Assembly (NCBI GenBank): GCA_000230935.2
Contig: AGIQ01000013.1
Span: 1-64,000, forward strand
From: Mycolicibacterium rhodesiae JS60
Lineage (GTDB): Bacteria; Actinomycetota; Actinomycetes; Mycobacteriales; Mycobacteriaceae
Length of the DNA stretch: 64,000 nt
Direction: 5' to 3'
Each line of letters begins with the position of its first letter. The stretch's first letter is position 1. Positions 44,069-51,990 of the stretch are shown piece after piece. A model generated the notes under the pieces. It had not been told where the DNA came from. It saw only the letters and a program-made list of their open reading frames with translations, and ran no database searches. A program made the translations under genes and the position numbers.

Positions 44069-44708
44069 GCCGATAACGGTGATGGTGGTCGACGACCATC
44101 CGATCTGGCGTGACGCGGTGGCCCGCGATCTTGCCGACGACGGTTTCCGTGTGGTCGCGACGGCCGACGGGGTGGACTCGGCACGCCGTCGTGCCGCGGT
44201 GGTTCACCCGGCCGTGGTGCTGATGGACATGCGTCTGGGCGACGGCGACGGTGCGCAGGCCACCGCAGGAGTGCTGGAGGTCTCGCCGACCTCGCGAGTG
44301 CTGGTGTTGTCGGCGTCCGGTGAACGAGACGATGTCCTGGAGGCGGTCAAGGCGGGCGCCATCGGCTATCTGGTGAAGAGCGCGTCGCGCGCTGAACTGG
44401 CCGAGGCGGTGCGCGCGACCGCCGCCGGACGCGCGGTGTTCACCCCAGGGCTGGCCGGCCTGGTGCTCGGTGAGTACCGCCGGATGGCGAAGAGCCCGGA
44501 CGGGCCTGCCGCCAGCCTGACCGAGCGAGAGACCGAGATCCTGCGCTATGTGGCAAAGGGGTTGACCGCCAAGCAGATTGGCGCCAAGCTGTCGCTGAGT
44601 CATCGCACGGTGGAAAACCACGTGCAGGCCACTTTCGGGAAGTTGCAGGTGGCCAACCGGGTCGAGCTGGCCCGCTACGCGATCGAACACGGGCTCGACC
44701 AGGAGTGA
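44058..44708 (+). CDS. NarL/FixJ family response regulator
   Basis: 216 residues. CheY-like receiver with acidic pocket VVDDHP and phospho-acceptor Asp57 in VVLMDMRLGDG, conserved Lys in GYLVKSASR, then a LuxR-type HTH (LTERETEILRYVAKGLTAKQIGAKLSLSHRTVENHV). Partner of the upstream kinase. Because it is joined to an amino-acid importer, regulation of that importer or nitrogen use is a fair inference, not shown. Confidence 0.93.
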   Translation: MEAEPITVMVVDDHPIWRDAVARDLADDGFRVVATADGVDSARRRAAVVHPAVVLMDMRLGDGDGAQATAGVLEVSPTSRVLVLSASGERDDVLEAVKAGAIGYLVKSASRAELAEAVRATAAGRAVFTPGLAGLVLGEYRRMAKSPDGPAASLTERETEILRYVAKGLTAKQIGAKLSLSHRTVENHVQATFGKLQVANRVELARYAIEHGLDQE

Positions 44709-44754
44709 TAACCGGGTAGTACTACTCATCCGCGCTGGCCGGCCGGCGCCGACG

Positions 44755-46494
44755 ATGAATGCCATGAACGATCCCCAGCGTGCTGTGCTGGCCCGGCTGT
44801 CCCAGGAAGTCGCCGCCATGTCGGCGCAGATGGCCAGGGTTTCGGCCACGCTCAACGAGCTGAATCTCACGCACGGTGTGCTGCAGCCCCCGGCGCCGCA
44901 GCCGCCTCAAATGCCCTATTGGCAACCGCCTCCGCCGGCGTACGCGCCCCCCGCGTACGCGCCGCCACGGCCGGTGCCTCCTCCGGTGAAGGTGGGGGAT
45001 CCCGATCGGGGCTGGATCGGCAAGGCGCTGGCGGTGGCCGGTGTCGGCGTCACGCTGATTGGCGTCGTGCTGCTGCTGGTGCTCGCCGCGCAGGCCGGCC
45101 TGCTGCGCCCCGAACTGCGGGTGGCCGCCGGTGGTGTGCTGGGGGCGGTCCTGGTCGGTATCGGCATCCGCGTGCACGCCCGGCCCGGTGGCCGCGTCGG
45201 TGCGATCGCGCTGAGCGCCACCGGGATCGCCGCGCTCTACATGGACGTCATGGCCGTCACGACGATCTACCACTGGGTGGCGGCGCCGGTCGCGCTGGTG
45301 ATCGGCGCGGTGGTCGGCGGCGGCGGGCTCAGCCTGGCCCGGCGCTGGGACTCCGAGCAGCTCGCCGTGCTGGTGCTGGTACCACTGGTGGTGTTGGCCC
45401 CGGTCATCACCGACGGGGTGACGCTGCTGCTCATCGGATTCATGATCGCGCTGTCGGCTGCGGCATTGCTGATCCAAATCGGCCGGGACTGGTTGTGGAT
45501 GCACGCCGCCCGCACTGCGGCGGTGACGCTGCCACTGTTCGTCGCGCTGCTGGCCGCGCACTTCGGGTCCGCAGCGGACACCGGGCTGCTCGGCGCCGCT
45601 ACCGGGATCGCCGCGCTGCTGAGCATTCTCAGCGCCCTACTGCTGCTCCCGTCAACGGCCAACCGGGCGTGGATGGCCGTCGTCACCGTCGGCGGCCTGG
45701 TGCCGGTGCTGGTCGCCGGCATCGCGGTGGAACGCTGGCTCGCGGTGCTGCTCGCCGGCACCGTGTCGGTGTTCCTGCTGGCGATCGTGCTGGTCGCCGA
45801 TCGTCTGCCCGGCGTCGAGGGGGTGGCGGCTCAGGTGTGGTCGGCGGCGTCGGCGGCCGCCGCACTGGTGGCGATCACGGCGGCCTTCGAGGGCGGGGTC
45901 GCCGCGCCGGTCCTGCTGGCGCTGGGCGCCGTGGTGGCCGTCATCGGGCGGCGCGACGTCGTCGCCCGTTGGGCTGCAACGGGATTGGGTTCCGTGGGGG
46001 CGCTGATGTTCTTCGGCCACGCGCCCGACATCCTCGCCGACGGCTGGCGCGTGACGGTTGCGGCAGCGGTGTCGACACTGGTCGGCAGCGTGGTGCTGGT
46101 GGTGTGGGCCGCGACCGTGGTGTGGGCCTTCCGCACGGGGTGGGTTGCCGCGGCACTGGTCTCGGTCTACGCGGTGACCGTGTTCACCGTGACGGCCGGA
46201 GTGCTGATCGGCGGGCCGGAGAAGGGGTTCTTGGCCGGGCACATGGCGGCCACGATCTGCTGGATCGGGCTGGCGGCGGGACTGTTTGCCATCGGACGGC
46301 GGGCCGAGATGCGGGCCGCACCGATCGCCGGCGGGCTGGTGCTCACCTCGGCGGCGATGGCCAAGCTGTTCCTGTTCGACCTGGGCACGCTCGACGGCAT
46401 CTTCCGGGTGGTGGCCTTCATCGTGGTCGGGCTGGTGTTACTGGGCATGGGCACCGGTTACGCCCGCAGCCTGGCGGCCCGACGTGAGGCCTAA
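44755..46494 (+). CDS. DUF2339 multi-pass membrane protein
   Basis: 579 residues. A short coiled N-terminal segment (LARLSQEVAAMSAQMARVSATL) and a Pro-rich stretch precede more than a dozen hydrophobic helices, ending in DLGTLDGIFRVVAFIVVGLVLLGMG and a basic tail, the layout of DUF2339 proteins. Function unknown. ATG 44755, with a second in-frame ATG at 44764. Its stop overlaps the convergent adenylyl cyclase by 4 bp. Confidence 0.8.
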   Translation: MNAMNDPQRAVLARLSQEVAAMSAQMARVSATLNELNLTHGVLQPPAPQPPQMPYWQPPPPAYAPPAYAPPRPVPPPVKVGDPDRGWIGKALAVAGVGVTLIGVVLLLVLAAQAGLLRPELRVAAGGVLGAVLVGIGIRVHARPGGRVGAIALSATGIAALYMDVMAVTTIYHWVAAPVALVIGAVVGGGGLSLARRWDSEQLAVLVLVPLVVLAPVITDGVTLLLIGFMIALSAAALLIQIGRDWLWMHAARTAAVTLPLFVALLAAHFGSAADTGLLGAATGIAALLSILSALLLLPSTANRAWMAVVTVGGLVPVLVAGIAVERWLAVLLAGTVSVFLLAIVLVADRLPGVEGVAAQVWSAASAAAALVAITAAFEGGVAAPVLLALGAVVAVIGRRDVVARWAATGLGSVGALMFFGHAPDILADGWRVTVAAAVSTLVGSVVLVVWAATVVWAFRTGWVAAALVSVYAVTVFTVTAGVLIGGPEKGFLAGHMAATICWIGLAAGLFAIGRRAEMRAAPIAGGLVLTSAAMAKLFLFDLGTLDGIFRVVAFIVVGLVLLGMGTGYARSLAARREA

Positions 46495-47834
46495 CCGGTT
46501 GGACTTTCGACCCGCCCAGTCTCTTCCTGGGCGGGTCGATCGCTGTCCGCGGCGGTCGCGGGCCGGCGGCTCACCAGGTACCAGGTGTGCATGACGCCCT
46601 TGCCCTTGACCTCGACGTCGCCACGCTCCTCCAGAACGAAGCGGTCCCGGAGGCGTTCGTACACGTCCTGGGGCACCTGGATGCGTCCTTCGGGGTCGGT
46701 GGTCTCCATCCGGGAGGCGACGTTGACCGCGTCACCCCAGACGTCGTAGAAGAACCGGCGCGCCCCGACCACTCCGGCCACCACGGGTCCGGCCGCCATG
46801 CCCATCCGCAGCGGCACCGGCTGGCCGTTCGGGTCGCGCAGGTCGCGCACCGCCTTGCACATGTCCAGGGCGAGGTTGGCCAGCGCTTCGACGTGGTCGT
46901 CTCTGAGCTCGGGAACGCCGCTGACCACCATGTACGAGTCACCGGTGGTCTTGATCTTCTCCAGGCCGTGCTTGTCGACCAGCCGGTCGAACGTGGTGTA
47001 GAGCCGATCGAGGAAGCGCACCAGCTCGGCGGGCGGAATCTGGCTGGCCCGCTGGGTGAACCCGGCGATGTCGGCGAACAGGATCGACGCGTCGTCGAAG
47101 CGGTCGGCGATCACGCCGCGGGCCGGATCCTTCAACCGGGCGGCGATGCTGGCGGGCAGGATGTTGGCCAGCAGCGCCTCGGAGCGCAGGTATTCGAACT
47201 CCATGGCGGCCTCGGCCCGGGACACCTCCCGCAGGGCGTACCAGACCGTCGCGAACACCATCACGCACGTGGTCACCGTCGTGATGACGAACCCGGTGTT
47301 GACCAGCCAGCGTGGCTGGATTCCGGTGTCGCCGGGCACCAGGAATTGCGATGCGATGGTCAGCCCAGCGCCGATGGTGACCACCGTCGAGGTCAGCACG
47401 ACGTGCTCGACGCCGAGGATCAGCACCGCCAGCGACGCCGACACCAAGTAGTAGAACTGGATGCCGGAGTCCGTCCCGACCTGCCAGCCGACCGCGCTCA
47501 CCGACAGGAACGCGAAAAACACGAAAACCAGGGCGGCGACAATCTCGCCGAAGCGGTGCAGCAGCGGAACGGCGATGAAGATGGCCGCGGTGCCGAGGTT
47601 GATCAACCCGATGACGATCAGGCCCGAGCTGGTGGCCAGCTGCAGGATTCCCACCACGGCGGTGACGACGGCGGCCATGGACGCCGCGATGTTGAGCACC
47701 CGCTGCCGGCGTTTGATCGATTCGGCCCAGTGCAGGTTGCGGGCGGGAGCACGACGCTGCATGCGCTCGCAGTCCGCGCGCTGATTCGGCCCGTCCGGCG
47801 GCACCGAACCAGCGCATTTCCGCAGGCTGCCCAC
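46491..47834 (-). CDS. cya: membrane-anchored class III adenylyl cyclase
   Basis: 447 residues. Six membrane helices (about residues 45-215) precede one cyclase homology domain, the half-mammalian layout of Rv1625c. Metal Asp in ILFADIAGFTQRAS and TTGDSYM, purine-specifying Lys in LEKIKTTGD and Asp in VWGDAVNVASRM, plus the transition-state Asn/Arg there, are all present, so it should be an active homodimeric cyclase making cAMP. ATG 47834; the gap to the agmatinase-type gene upstream is 9 bp. Confidence 0.92.
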   Translation of the reverse strand: MGSLRKCAGSVPPDGPNQRADCERMQRRAPARNLHWAESIKRRQRVLNIAASMAAVVTAVVGILQLATSSGLIVIGLINLGTAAIFIAVPLLHRFGEIVAALVFVFFAFLSVSAVGWQVGTDSGIQFYYLVSASLAVLILGVEHVVLTSTVVTIGAGLTIASQFLVPGDTGIQPRWLVNTGFVITTVTTCVMVFATVWYALREVSRAEAAMEFEYLRSEALLANILPASIAARLKDPARGVIADRFDDASILFADIAGFTQRASQIPPAELVRFLDRLYTTFDRLVDKHGLEKIKTTGDSYMVVSGVPELRDDHVEALANLALDMCKAVRDLRDPNGQPVPLRMGMAAGPVVAGVVGARRFFYDVWGDAVNVASRMETTDPEGRIQVPQDVYERLRDRFVLEERGDVEVKGKGVMHTWYLVSRRPATAADSDRPAQEETGRVESPTG

Positions 47835-47843
47835 AATCGCAGC

Positions 47844-48782
47844 CTATCGGTTGGCCGCGAGCACCGAGAGAAGTTCGAATCCGACGTGGGCGGCGGCGAT
47901 GCCGGTGATCTCCGCGTGGTCGTAGGCCGGCGCCACCTCGACGATGTCGGCGCCGACGATGTCGAGGCCCACCAGGCCGCGCAGGGTGTTGAGCAGTTCA
48001 CGGGAGGTCAGCCCACCGGCCTCGGGGGTTCCGGTGCCGGGGGCGTGGGCGGGGTCGAGCACATCGATGTCGATCGACACGTACACCGGACCGCCCTCGA
48101 GCCGCTTGCGCATCCGCTCGACAATGCTTGCGACACCGTCGAATTCGTAGTCGTCGGACCGGATGACCTGAAAGCCGAGCACGGAGTCCTGCTCCAGATC
48201 GGTCTTGCTGTACAGCGGGCCCCGGATGCCCATGTGCAGCGAGCGCTCCATGTCGATCAGCCCCTCCTCGCTGGCCCGCCGGAACGGGGTGCCGTGGGTG
48301 TAGGGCGAGCCGAAGTAGGTGTCCCAGGTGTCGAGGTGGGCGTCGAAATGCAGGACCGCCACTTTTCCGTGGTCACGGGCCAGCGAGCGCAGGATCGGCA
48401 GTGCGATCGTGTGATCGCCGCCGATCGTCAGAACGGTCGACCCGTCTTTGCGGAGATCGGTCATCGCGGTGTCGATCGTGGTGATCGCTTCCTCGATGTT
48501 GAACGGGTTGACCGCGATATCGCCGCAGTCGGCCACCTGCTGAGTGGTGAACGGAGCGACGCCGAGGGCTGGATTGAACGGCCGCAGCAGCTTGGACGCG
48601 GCCCGCACGTGCGAGGGTCCGAACCGCGCCCCCGGCCGGTAGGAAACCCCGCTGTCGAACGGCACGCCGACGATCCGGACGTCGGCGCCGGGCACCTCGC
48701 CGATCCGCGGCAGCCGCGCGAACGTCGATGGCTCGGTGTATCGGGGGTATGTGGTCGCATCGACCGGTCCGACAATCTCCAT
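47844..48782 (-). CDS. agmatinase/guanidinobutyrase family ureohydrolase
   Basis: 312 residues of the arginase-agmatinase fold. The binuclear Mn site is intact: GGDHTIALP, HFDAHLDTWD and SIDIDVLDPAHAPGTGTPE. The family releases urea from agmatine or omega-guanidino acids; this one resembles the guanidinobutyrase/agmatinase group but the exact substrate is uncertain. ATG 48782 has a perfect GAGGAGGAAA site; the longer open frame upstream has no support. A broken nitrilase gene lies divergently next to it. Confidence 0.88.
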   Translation of the reverse strand: MEIVGPVDATTYPRYTEPSTFARLPRIGEVPGADVRIVGVPFDSGVSYRPGARFGPSHVRAASKLLRPFNPALGVAPFTTQQVADCGDIAVNPFNIEEAITTIDTAMTDLRKDGSTVLTIGGDHTIALPILRSLARDHGKVAVLHFDAHLDTWDTYFGSPYTHGTPFRRASEEGLIDMERSLHMGIRGPLYSKTDLEQDSVLGFQVIRSDDYEFDGVASIVERMRKRLEGGPVYVSIDIDVLDPAHAPGTGTPEAGGLTSRELLNTLRGLVGLDIVGADIVEVAPAYDHAEITGIAAAHVGFELLSVLAANR

Positions 48783-48831
48783 GTTTCCTCCTCTGCCGGG
48801 CCGATGCGGCGAGGCTAGCCTGCAAAGGTAA

Positions 48832-49206
48832 CCCGCATCGCCCGACCTCGAATTCGGGGAGGTGACCCGGCGAGTCGCCGTCGATGGCGTCGAACTCATT
48901 GCGGCACCGGTCAACTGGCCGATATTTCCGCGGCCCGACGGGGAGCGCCCAGGCGAAGTGATCACCGCGATGTCCACTGCGCGGCTCAACCGGATCGCGA
49001 TTGCGGTGTGTGACCGCTCCGGCGAGGAGCGCGGGCAGCTGTGGACTCAAGGCAGCGCGATCATCGACCCCGACGGCTGGGTGGTCGCCGAAGCCGGTCC
49101 CGGATCTGCGCTGGTGGTCGGCGACGTCGACCTGTCGGCGACCCACGACAAGTCGCTGACGGAGTATGTCGACGTGCTCGCCGACCGGCGTAGCGACTTG
49201 TACTGA
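48832..49206 (+). pseudogene. truncated carbon-nitrogen hydrolase (nitrilase superfamily), C-terminal half only
   Basis: From GTG 48862 the frame encodes VTRRVAVDGVELIAAPVNWP, then RPDGERPGEVITAMSTARLN, AVCDRSGEERG and WTQGSAIIDPDGWVV, all characteristic of the C-terminal half of nitrilase/amidase proteins. Upstream codons still read LEFGEVTRR, like the residues right after the catalytic Cys in intact proteins, before a TAA at 48829. The N-terminal half with catalytic Glu, Lys and Cys is absent. It is a decayed gene; a short non-enzymatic product (115 aa) could still be made. Confidence 0.75.
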
Positions 49207-49367
49207 ACGGCTCCGCACAAAGGTTTGCCTGGGCGGTCGCGGGCAACGGTTGGCCACAAGGTTGCATCAGTATCGGCGGTTACCCGCGACAGGCCGATCG
49301 ATGTCGTACGATCTCGGCAAACCCACAGGGGCGCTGGGATACCAGCCACACACAGATAGGAAACGCT

Positions 49368-49631
49368 ATGAGCTATGGTCGCCTGACTCGCCAGATCGCA
49401 CTCTTTGCTGGCGGGGCCGCGATCGTCGGGATGGGGGCGTTGACCGCCTGCAGCTCGAACGCCAAGGAGAGCCCGTCCACGACCACCACGCCGTCGTCGT
49501 CGGCCGTGACGCCGTCGCCGACTGAGAAGGCGGTGGCGCCAGGCGGTCCGAACTCGTTCTCGCCGACGGTCAACCCGGCGCCTCCGGGCGCGGTGTGCAA
49601 GGAAGTCGTCGGCAACAACTGCATTCGCTGA
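49368..49631 (+). CDS. small lipoprotein
   Basis: 87 residues. A signal peptide ends with lipobox ALTAC; the mature part is a Ser/Thr/Pro-rich linker followed by a short C-terminal CKEVVGNNCIR with two Cys that may form a disulfide. It should be anchored in the cell envelope. AGGAAACGCT precedes ATG 49368. Function unknown; the design resembles other small mycobacterial lipoproteins. Confidence 0.8.
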   Translation: MSYGRLTRQIALFAGGAAIVGMGALTACSSNAKESPSTTTTPSSSAVTPSPTEKAVAPGGPNSFSPTVNPAPPGAVCKEVVGNNCIR

Positions 49632-49655
49632 CGTAGTCCGGCACCGTCCCCGCGA

Positions 49656-50036
49656 TCAGGATCCCGCGGGGACGGGAACGCCGGCGGGAATGCCCGCACT
49701 GGAGATGTCGCAGCGGCTGCGGAAGTCGTTCGCGGGCTGGCGAATCGCCTTGATGTCGTCGCGCACCTGCGGGTTGGCGGCCAGGTAATCCTGGACCTTG
49801 GCGCGGATCTGCTCCTTCGGCAGGCCCTGCAGGCTGGTGAGGTAGTCGTTGACGTCGGGGTGGGTGTAGAGGTAGCCCGACAGTGCGAATCCGACGCCTG
49901 ACATGATTGCGGCCATATCGGCCGACGTGCAGTTCGGTGCCGGATCGGCGATGGCGAGGCCGGGGACGCCAACAGCAAGAGCACTGGCGGCCAACATGAT
50001 TGCTGCCGCCCGACGCACAGCGCGGGTGATGGTCAT
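49656..50036 (-). CDS. secreted hemophore-related (MHB-type heme-binding) protein
   Basis: 126 residues. A clear signal peptide (AAAIMLAASALAVGVPGLAIA) precedes a small helical domain with the family pattern CTSADMAAIMSG, SGYLYTHPDVNDYLTSL, YLAANPQVRDDIKAIRQP and a closing RSRC; the two Cys would form a disulfide, as in Rv0203-type proteins. Heme binding is inferred from family; the ligand residue is not certain. ATG 50036 is five bases downstream of the PAP2 gene, so both are likely cotranscribed. Confidence 0.8.
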   Translation of the reverse strand: MTITRAVRRAAAIMLAASALAVGVPGLAIADPAPNCTSADMAAIMSGVGFALSGYLYTHPDVNDYLTSLQGLPKEQIRAKVQDYLAANPQVRDDIKAIRQPANDFRSRCDISSAGIPAGVPVPAGS

Positions 50037-50040
50037 GGCC

Positions 50041-50715
50041 TCACACTGTACGACTGTGAATCGCGGCAGCGCCCAACGCCACGAGCGCCCCACCCAGAAC
50101 CATGCCGCCGATGACATCGGTGAAGATGTGTGCGCGGACGTACAGTGCGAGCCACGCGACCGTGAGGACACCTGCCACCGCCACAGCTGACATCAATATC
50201 TGCACAGCGCGACTCCGCCCGACTGCGAGGCACACCGCAATCGTCCCGAACAGCGTCGCAGCTCCTGTGACATGGCCGGACGGGAACGAATGCGCGTAGA
50301 AATCAAGGATCGACCAGTCGGGCACCGAGTCGTTGCGCAGCTGCGCGAGATTCTCGGGCGACCGTTCGACTGTCGCCTTGAGTATCTGTTCGATCGCTGC
50401 GCCGGCGCCGACGGTCCCTGTCACGACAACGAGCCGCAGCACGTCTCGCGCCTGCAACGCCAGCAGAGCTCCGCTCACCAGCCCGGCTATCGCGACATGG
50501 ACGGGTTTACCGATGAAGGTGAAGATTTCATTCGAATCGCCTTGCCACTTGTGTGACCTGTGGGCGTCGAACCAATTCCAGACCGCCGTGTCGAGCCCGG
50601 CCATCCACCAGGAATTGATCTCGACTGCCAGGAAGGCGAGGACACCGAACAGCGCCGCGGACAGCAGGATCAGCGCTGGACGGCACCGAGTCAATGTTGT
50701 GTCGATGGCGATCAT
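50041..50715 (-). CDS. PAP2 family membrane phosphatase
   Basis: 224 residues with five to six membrane helices. The three PAP2 motifs are KATVERSPEN (a variant of KX6RP with Ser inserted before Pro), HSFPSGHVTGA and VRAHIFTDVIGG, the last two carrying the catalytic His residues. It should dephosphorylate a lipid phosphate at the outer face of the membrane; substrate unknown. Followed after 4 bp by the hemophore-like gene. Confidence 0.87.
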   Translation of the reverse strand: MIAIDTTLTRCRPALILLSAALFGVLAFLAVEINSWWMAGLDTAVWNWFDAHRSHKWQGDSNEIFTFIGKPVHVAIAGLVSGALLALQARDVLRLVVVTGTVGAGAAIEQILKATVERSPENLAQLRNDSVPDWSILDFYAHSFPSGHVTGAATLFGTIAVCLAVGRSRAVQILMSAVAVAGVLTVAWLALYVRAHIFTDVIGGMVLGGALVALGAAAIHSRTV

Positions 50716-51292
50716 TGTGCCCCGCGTCTCAGCGGGTGTAGAACGCGGGATTGCGCTCGGTGCCTCTCAGGCTCTTAAACCCAAACTTCACCTGCGGCTC
50801 AGCCCATTCTCAGGCGGGCGATTTACGCTGCCGTCAACAAGGTTCGGGAGACCGGATGGTACACGCGCGAGGTCCTCGCTGGTCGAGGTTGCTGCGACGG
50901 CTTCAGCATGTTCGCTAGCGCCCTCACCGCGACGGTCGTACCCGTCGGAGCCTGGCTTGGACAAACCACCGGCCACCCTTTCGGGGGATGAGAGCCCCGC
51001 CGGGTCGCAGGTTCCCCCCTGAACGCGACCCGGCGGGTGCTCAAAGCGGCGCTCGCTTGGGTAGAACCTGTTCCAGGCACGCTCGCGATGCCTCGCTCCT
51101 GTTGCCCCCGTACTCCCCTCGGCCACGGCGATCGCAGGTGCGGTCATCGGCGGCAGCCTAGAAGCGTAGGCATCAGCGGGGCACGCGTAGTCGACTACTC
51201 TATTTTCCGAGCGAGATGCCCAGGCGCGAAAATGCGGCCGCTGCGGCCTGGTTACGGTGTTGGGATGCGGTGCCACTCAGTTGGACTTCCAG
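50716..51292. other. 577-bp stretch without a convincing gene
   Basis: Open frames here (for example 50788-51276 minus) lack family features and natural starts. Apart from a strong hairpin at 50996-51037 I see no gene or known RNA. It ends at the left boundary of the integrated element. Confidence 0.5.
50996..51037. promoter_or_regulatory. perfect 13-bp stem hairpin of unknown role
   Basis: CCCGCCGGGTCGC (50996-51008) is followed after 16 bases by its exact complement GCGACCCGGCGGG (51025-51037). The loop contains CCCCCC on the plus strand (GGGGGG on minus), flanked by a GTTC/GAAC pair. No T-run follows, so a simple terminator is not obvious; a structured RNA on either strand is possible. 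Confidence 0.5.
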
Positions 51293-51335
51293 GTGCCCTC
51301 GGTGAGATTCGAACTCACACTGCACGGGTTTTGAA
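51293..51335. repeat. left attachment-site copy (attL-type direct repeat)
   Basis: 43 bp identical to 60464-60506, ending in GGGTTTTGAA. It is a partial copy of the tRNA 3' half and is not a complete tRNA gene. Confidence 0.92.
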
Positions 51336-51476
51336 ATGGTGTTTGCAGGAAAACCGCAGGTCGTGGGAAATTGGTGCCATTGGTGGCCTCCGGTGACTAG
51401 GGGAGTGTTTTACCTGCTAGATGGCGTAATCATCCGCTTCCCACCGGTGGCATCGGGTGGGGCACGGTGAGTGCTG

Positions 51477-51496
51477 TGCCTACTGTGTGCCTACTG
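51477..51496. repeat. left integrase arm-type repeat (candidate)
   Basis: TGCCTACTGTGTGCCTACTG, itself two TGCCTACTG units separated by TG. The identical 20-mer occurs at 60387-60406 by the integrase start, so it is placed just inside both ends of the element, as arm-type integrase sites are. Confidence 0.6.
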
Positions 51497-51612
51497 GAGA
51501 ACGTGAGAAGACCGCCCTTCGCTTCTGGTGACGGCGTTCGAGCCGCGAGGTAGGGCCGGGGTACGCCGCTCGTACTCGCGGGGTCTCGTGGCTCCCGGTA
51601 GCTTCAGCTCTT

Positions 51613-51861
51613 ATGACGCTTCCTCCTGACCGCCGACTGGACCTGGAAAGTTTCTGCGATGAGAACCCGCGCCTGCCTCCGCTACTGGTGACGAGGCCGG
51701 AGGCTGCGCGACTCCTGTCGGTGTCCGTCCCCGAGATTGACCGCCTTCGACGCAGCGGCCGACTACTGGCGAAGCGTCATGGCACCAAAGTGCTATTCCC
51801 GGTCGAGGAGCTTGAGCGGTTCGTTGAGACGCTCCCGTGGGAGGTTGATCTCCCTAGCTGA
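51613..51861 (+). CDS. helix-turn-helix excisionase-like protein
   Basis: 82 residues. The core LLVTRPEAARLLSVSVPEIDRLRRSGRLLAKRHGTKVLFPVEELERFV fits the HTH_17/MerR-like excisionase domain: helix-turn-helix with the wing residue pattern R-x-G-x-x-x-x-F. It may be a recombination directionality factor or a small regulator. It lies 278 bp inside the left end of the element, opposite in strand to the second such gene at 58637-58819. ATG 51613 lacks a strong ribosome site. Confidence 0.7.
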   Translation: MTLPPDRRLDLESFCDENPRLPPLLVTRPEAARLLSVSVPEIDRLRRSGRLLAKRHGTKVLFPVEELERFVETLPWEVDLPS

Positions 51862-51990
51862 GGCGGTGCCTATCGGGAGCTACCGGGAGTTGAAGCCGCA
51901 TATAACGCAGTTGACCTGCACATTTGCCTTAGGGTCAGCGCGGTTCCGACATGGGAAGAACGAGCCGAAACGAAAACGTGCTGACCGCCG

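Noticed and set aside
50960..51060. 6C RNA or ydaO (c-di-AMP) riboswitch
   Set aside because: The loop has six C on plus and GGGGGGAACC on minus, but the second 6C hairpin and the conserved ydaO 3' block are not convincingly present.
50788..51276. A 162-codon minus-strand protein
   Set aside because: Low-complexity translation, no family pattern, no ribosome site, and it contains a perfect structural hairpin.
51293..51335. Second tRNA-Leu gene
   Set aside because: Only the 3' half is present; the sequence diverges at the anticodon loop. It is the attachment-site copy.
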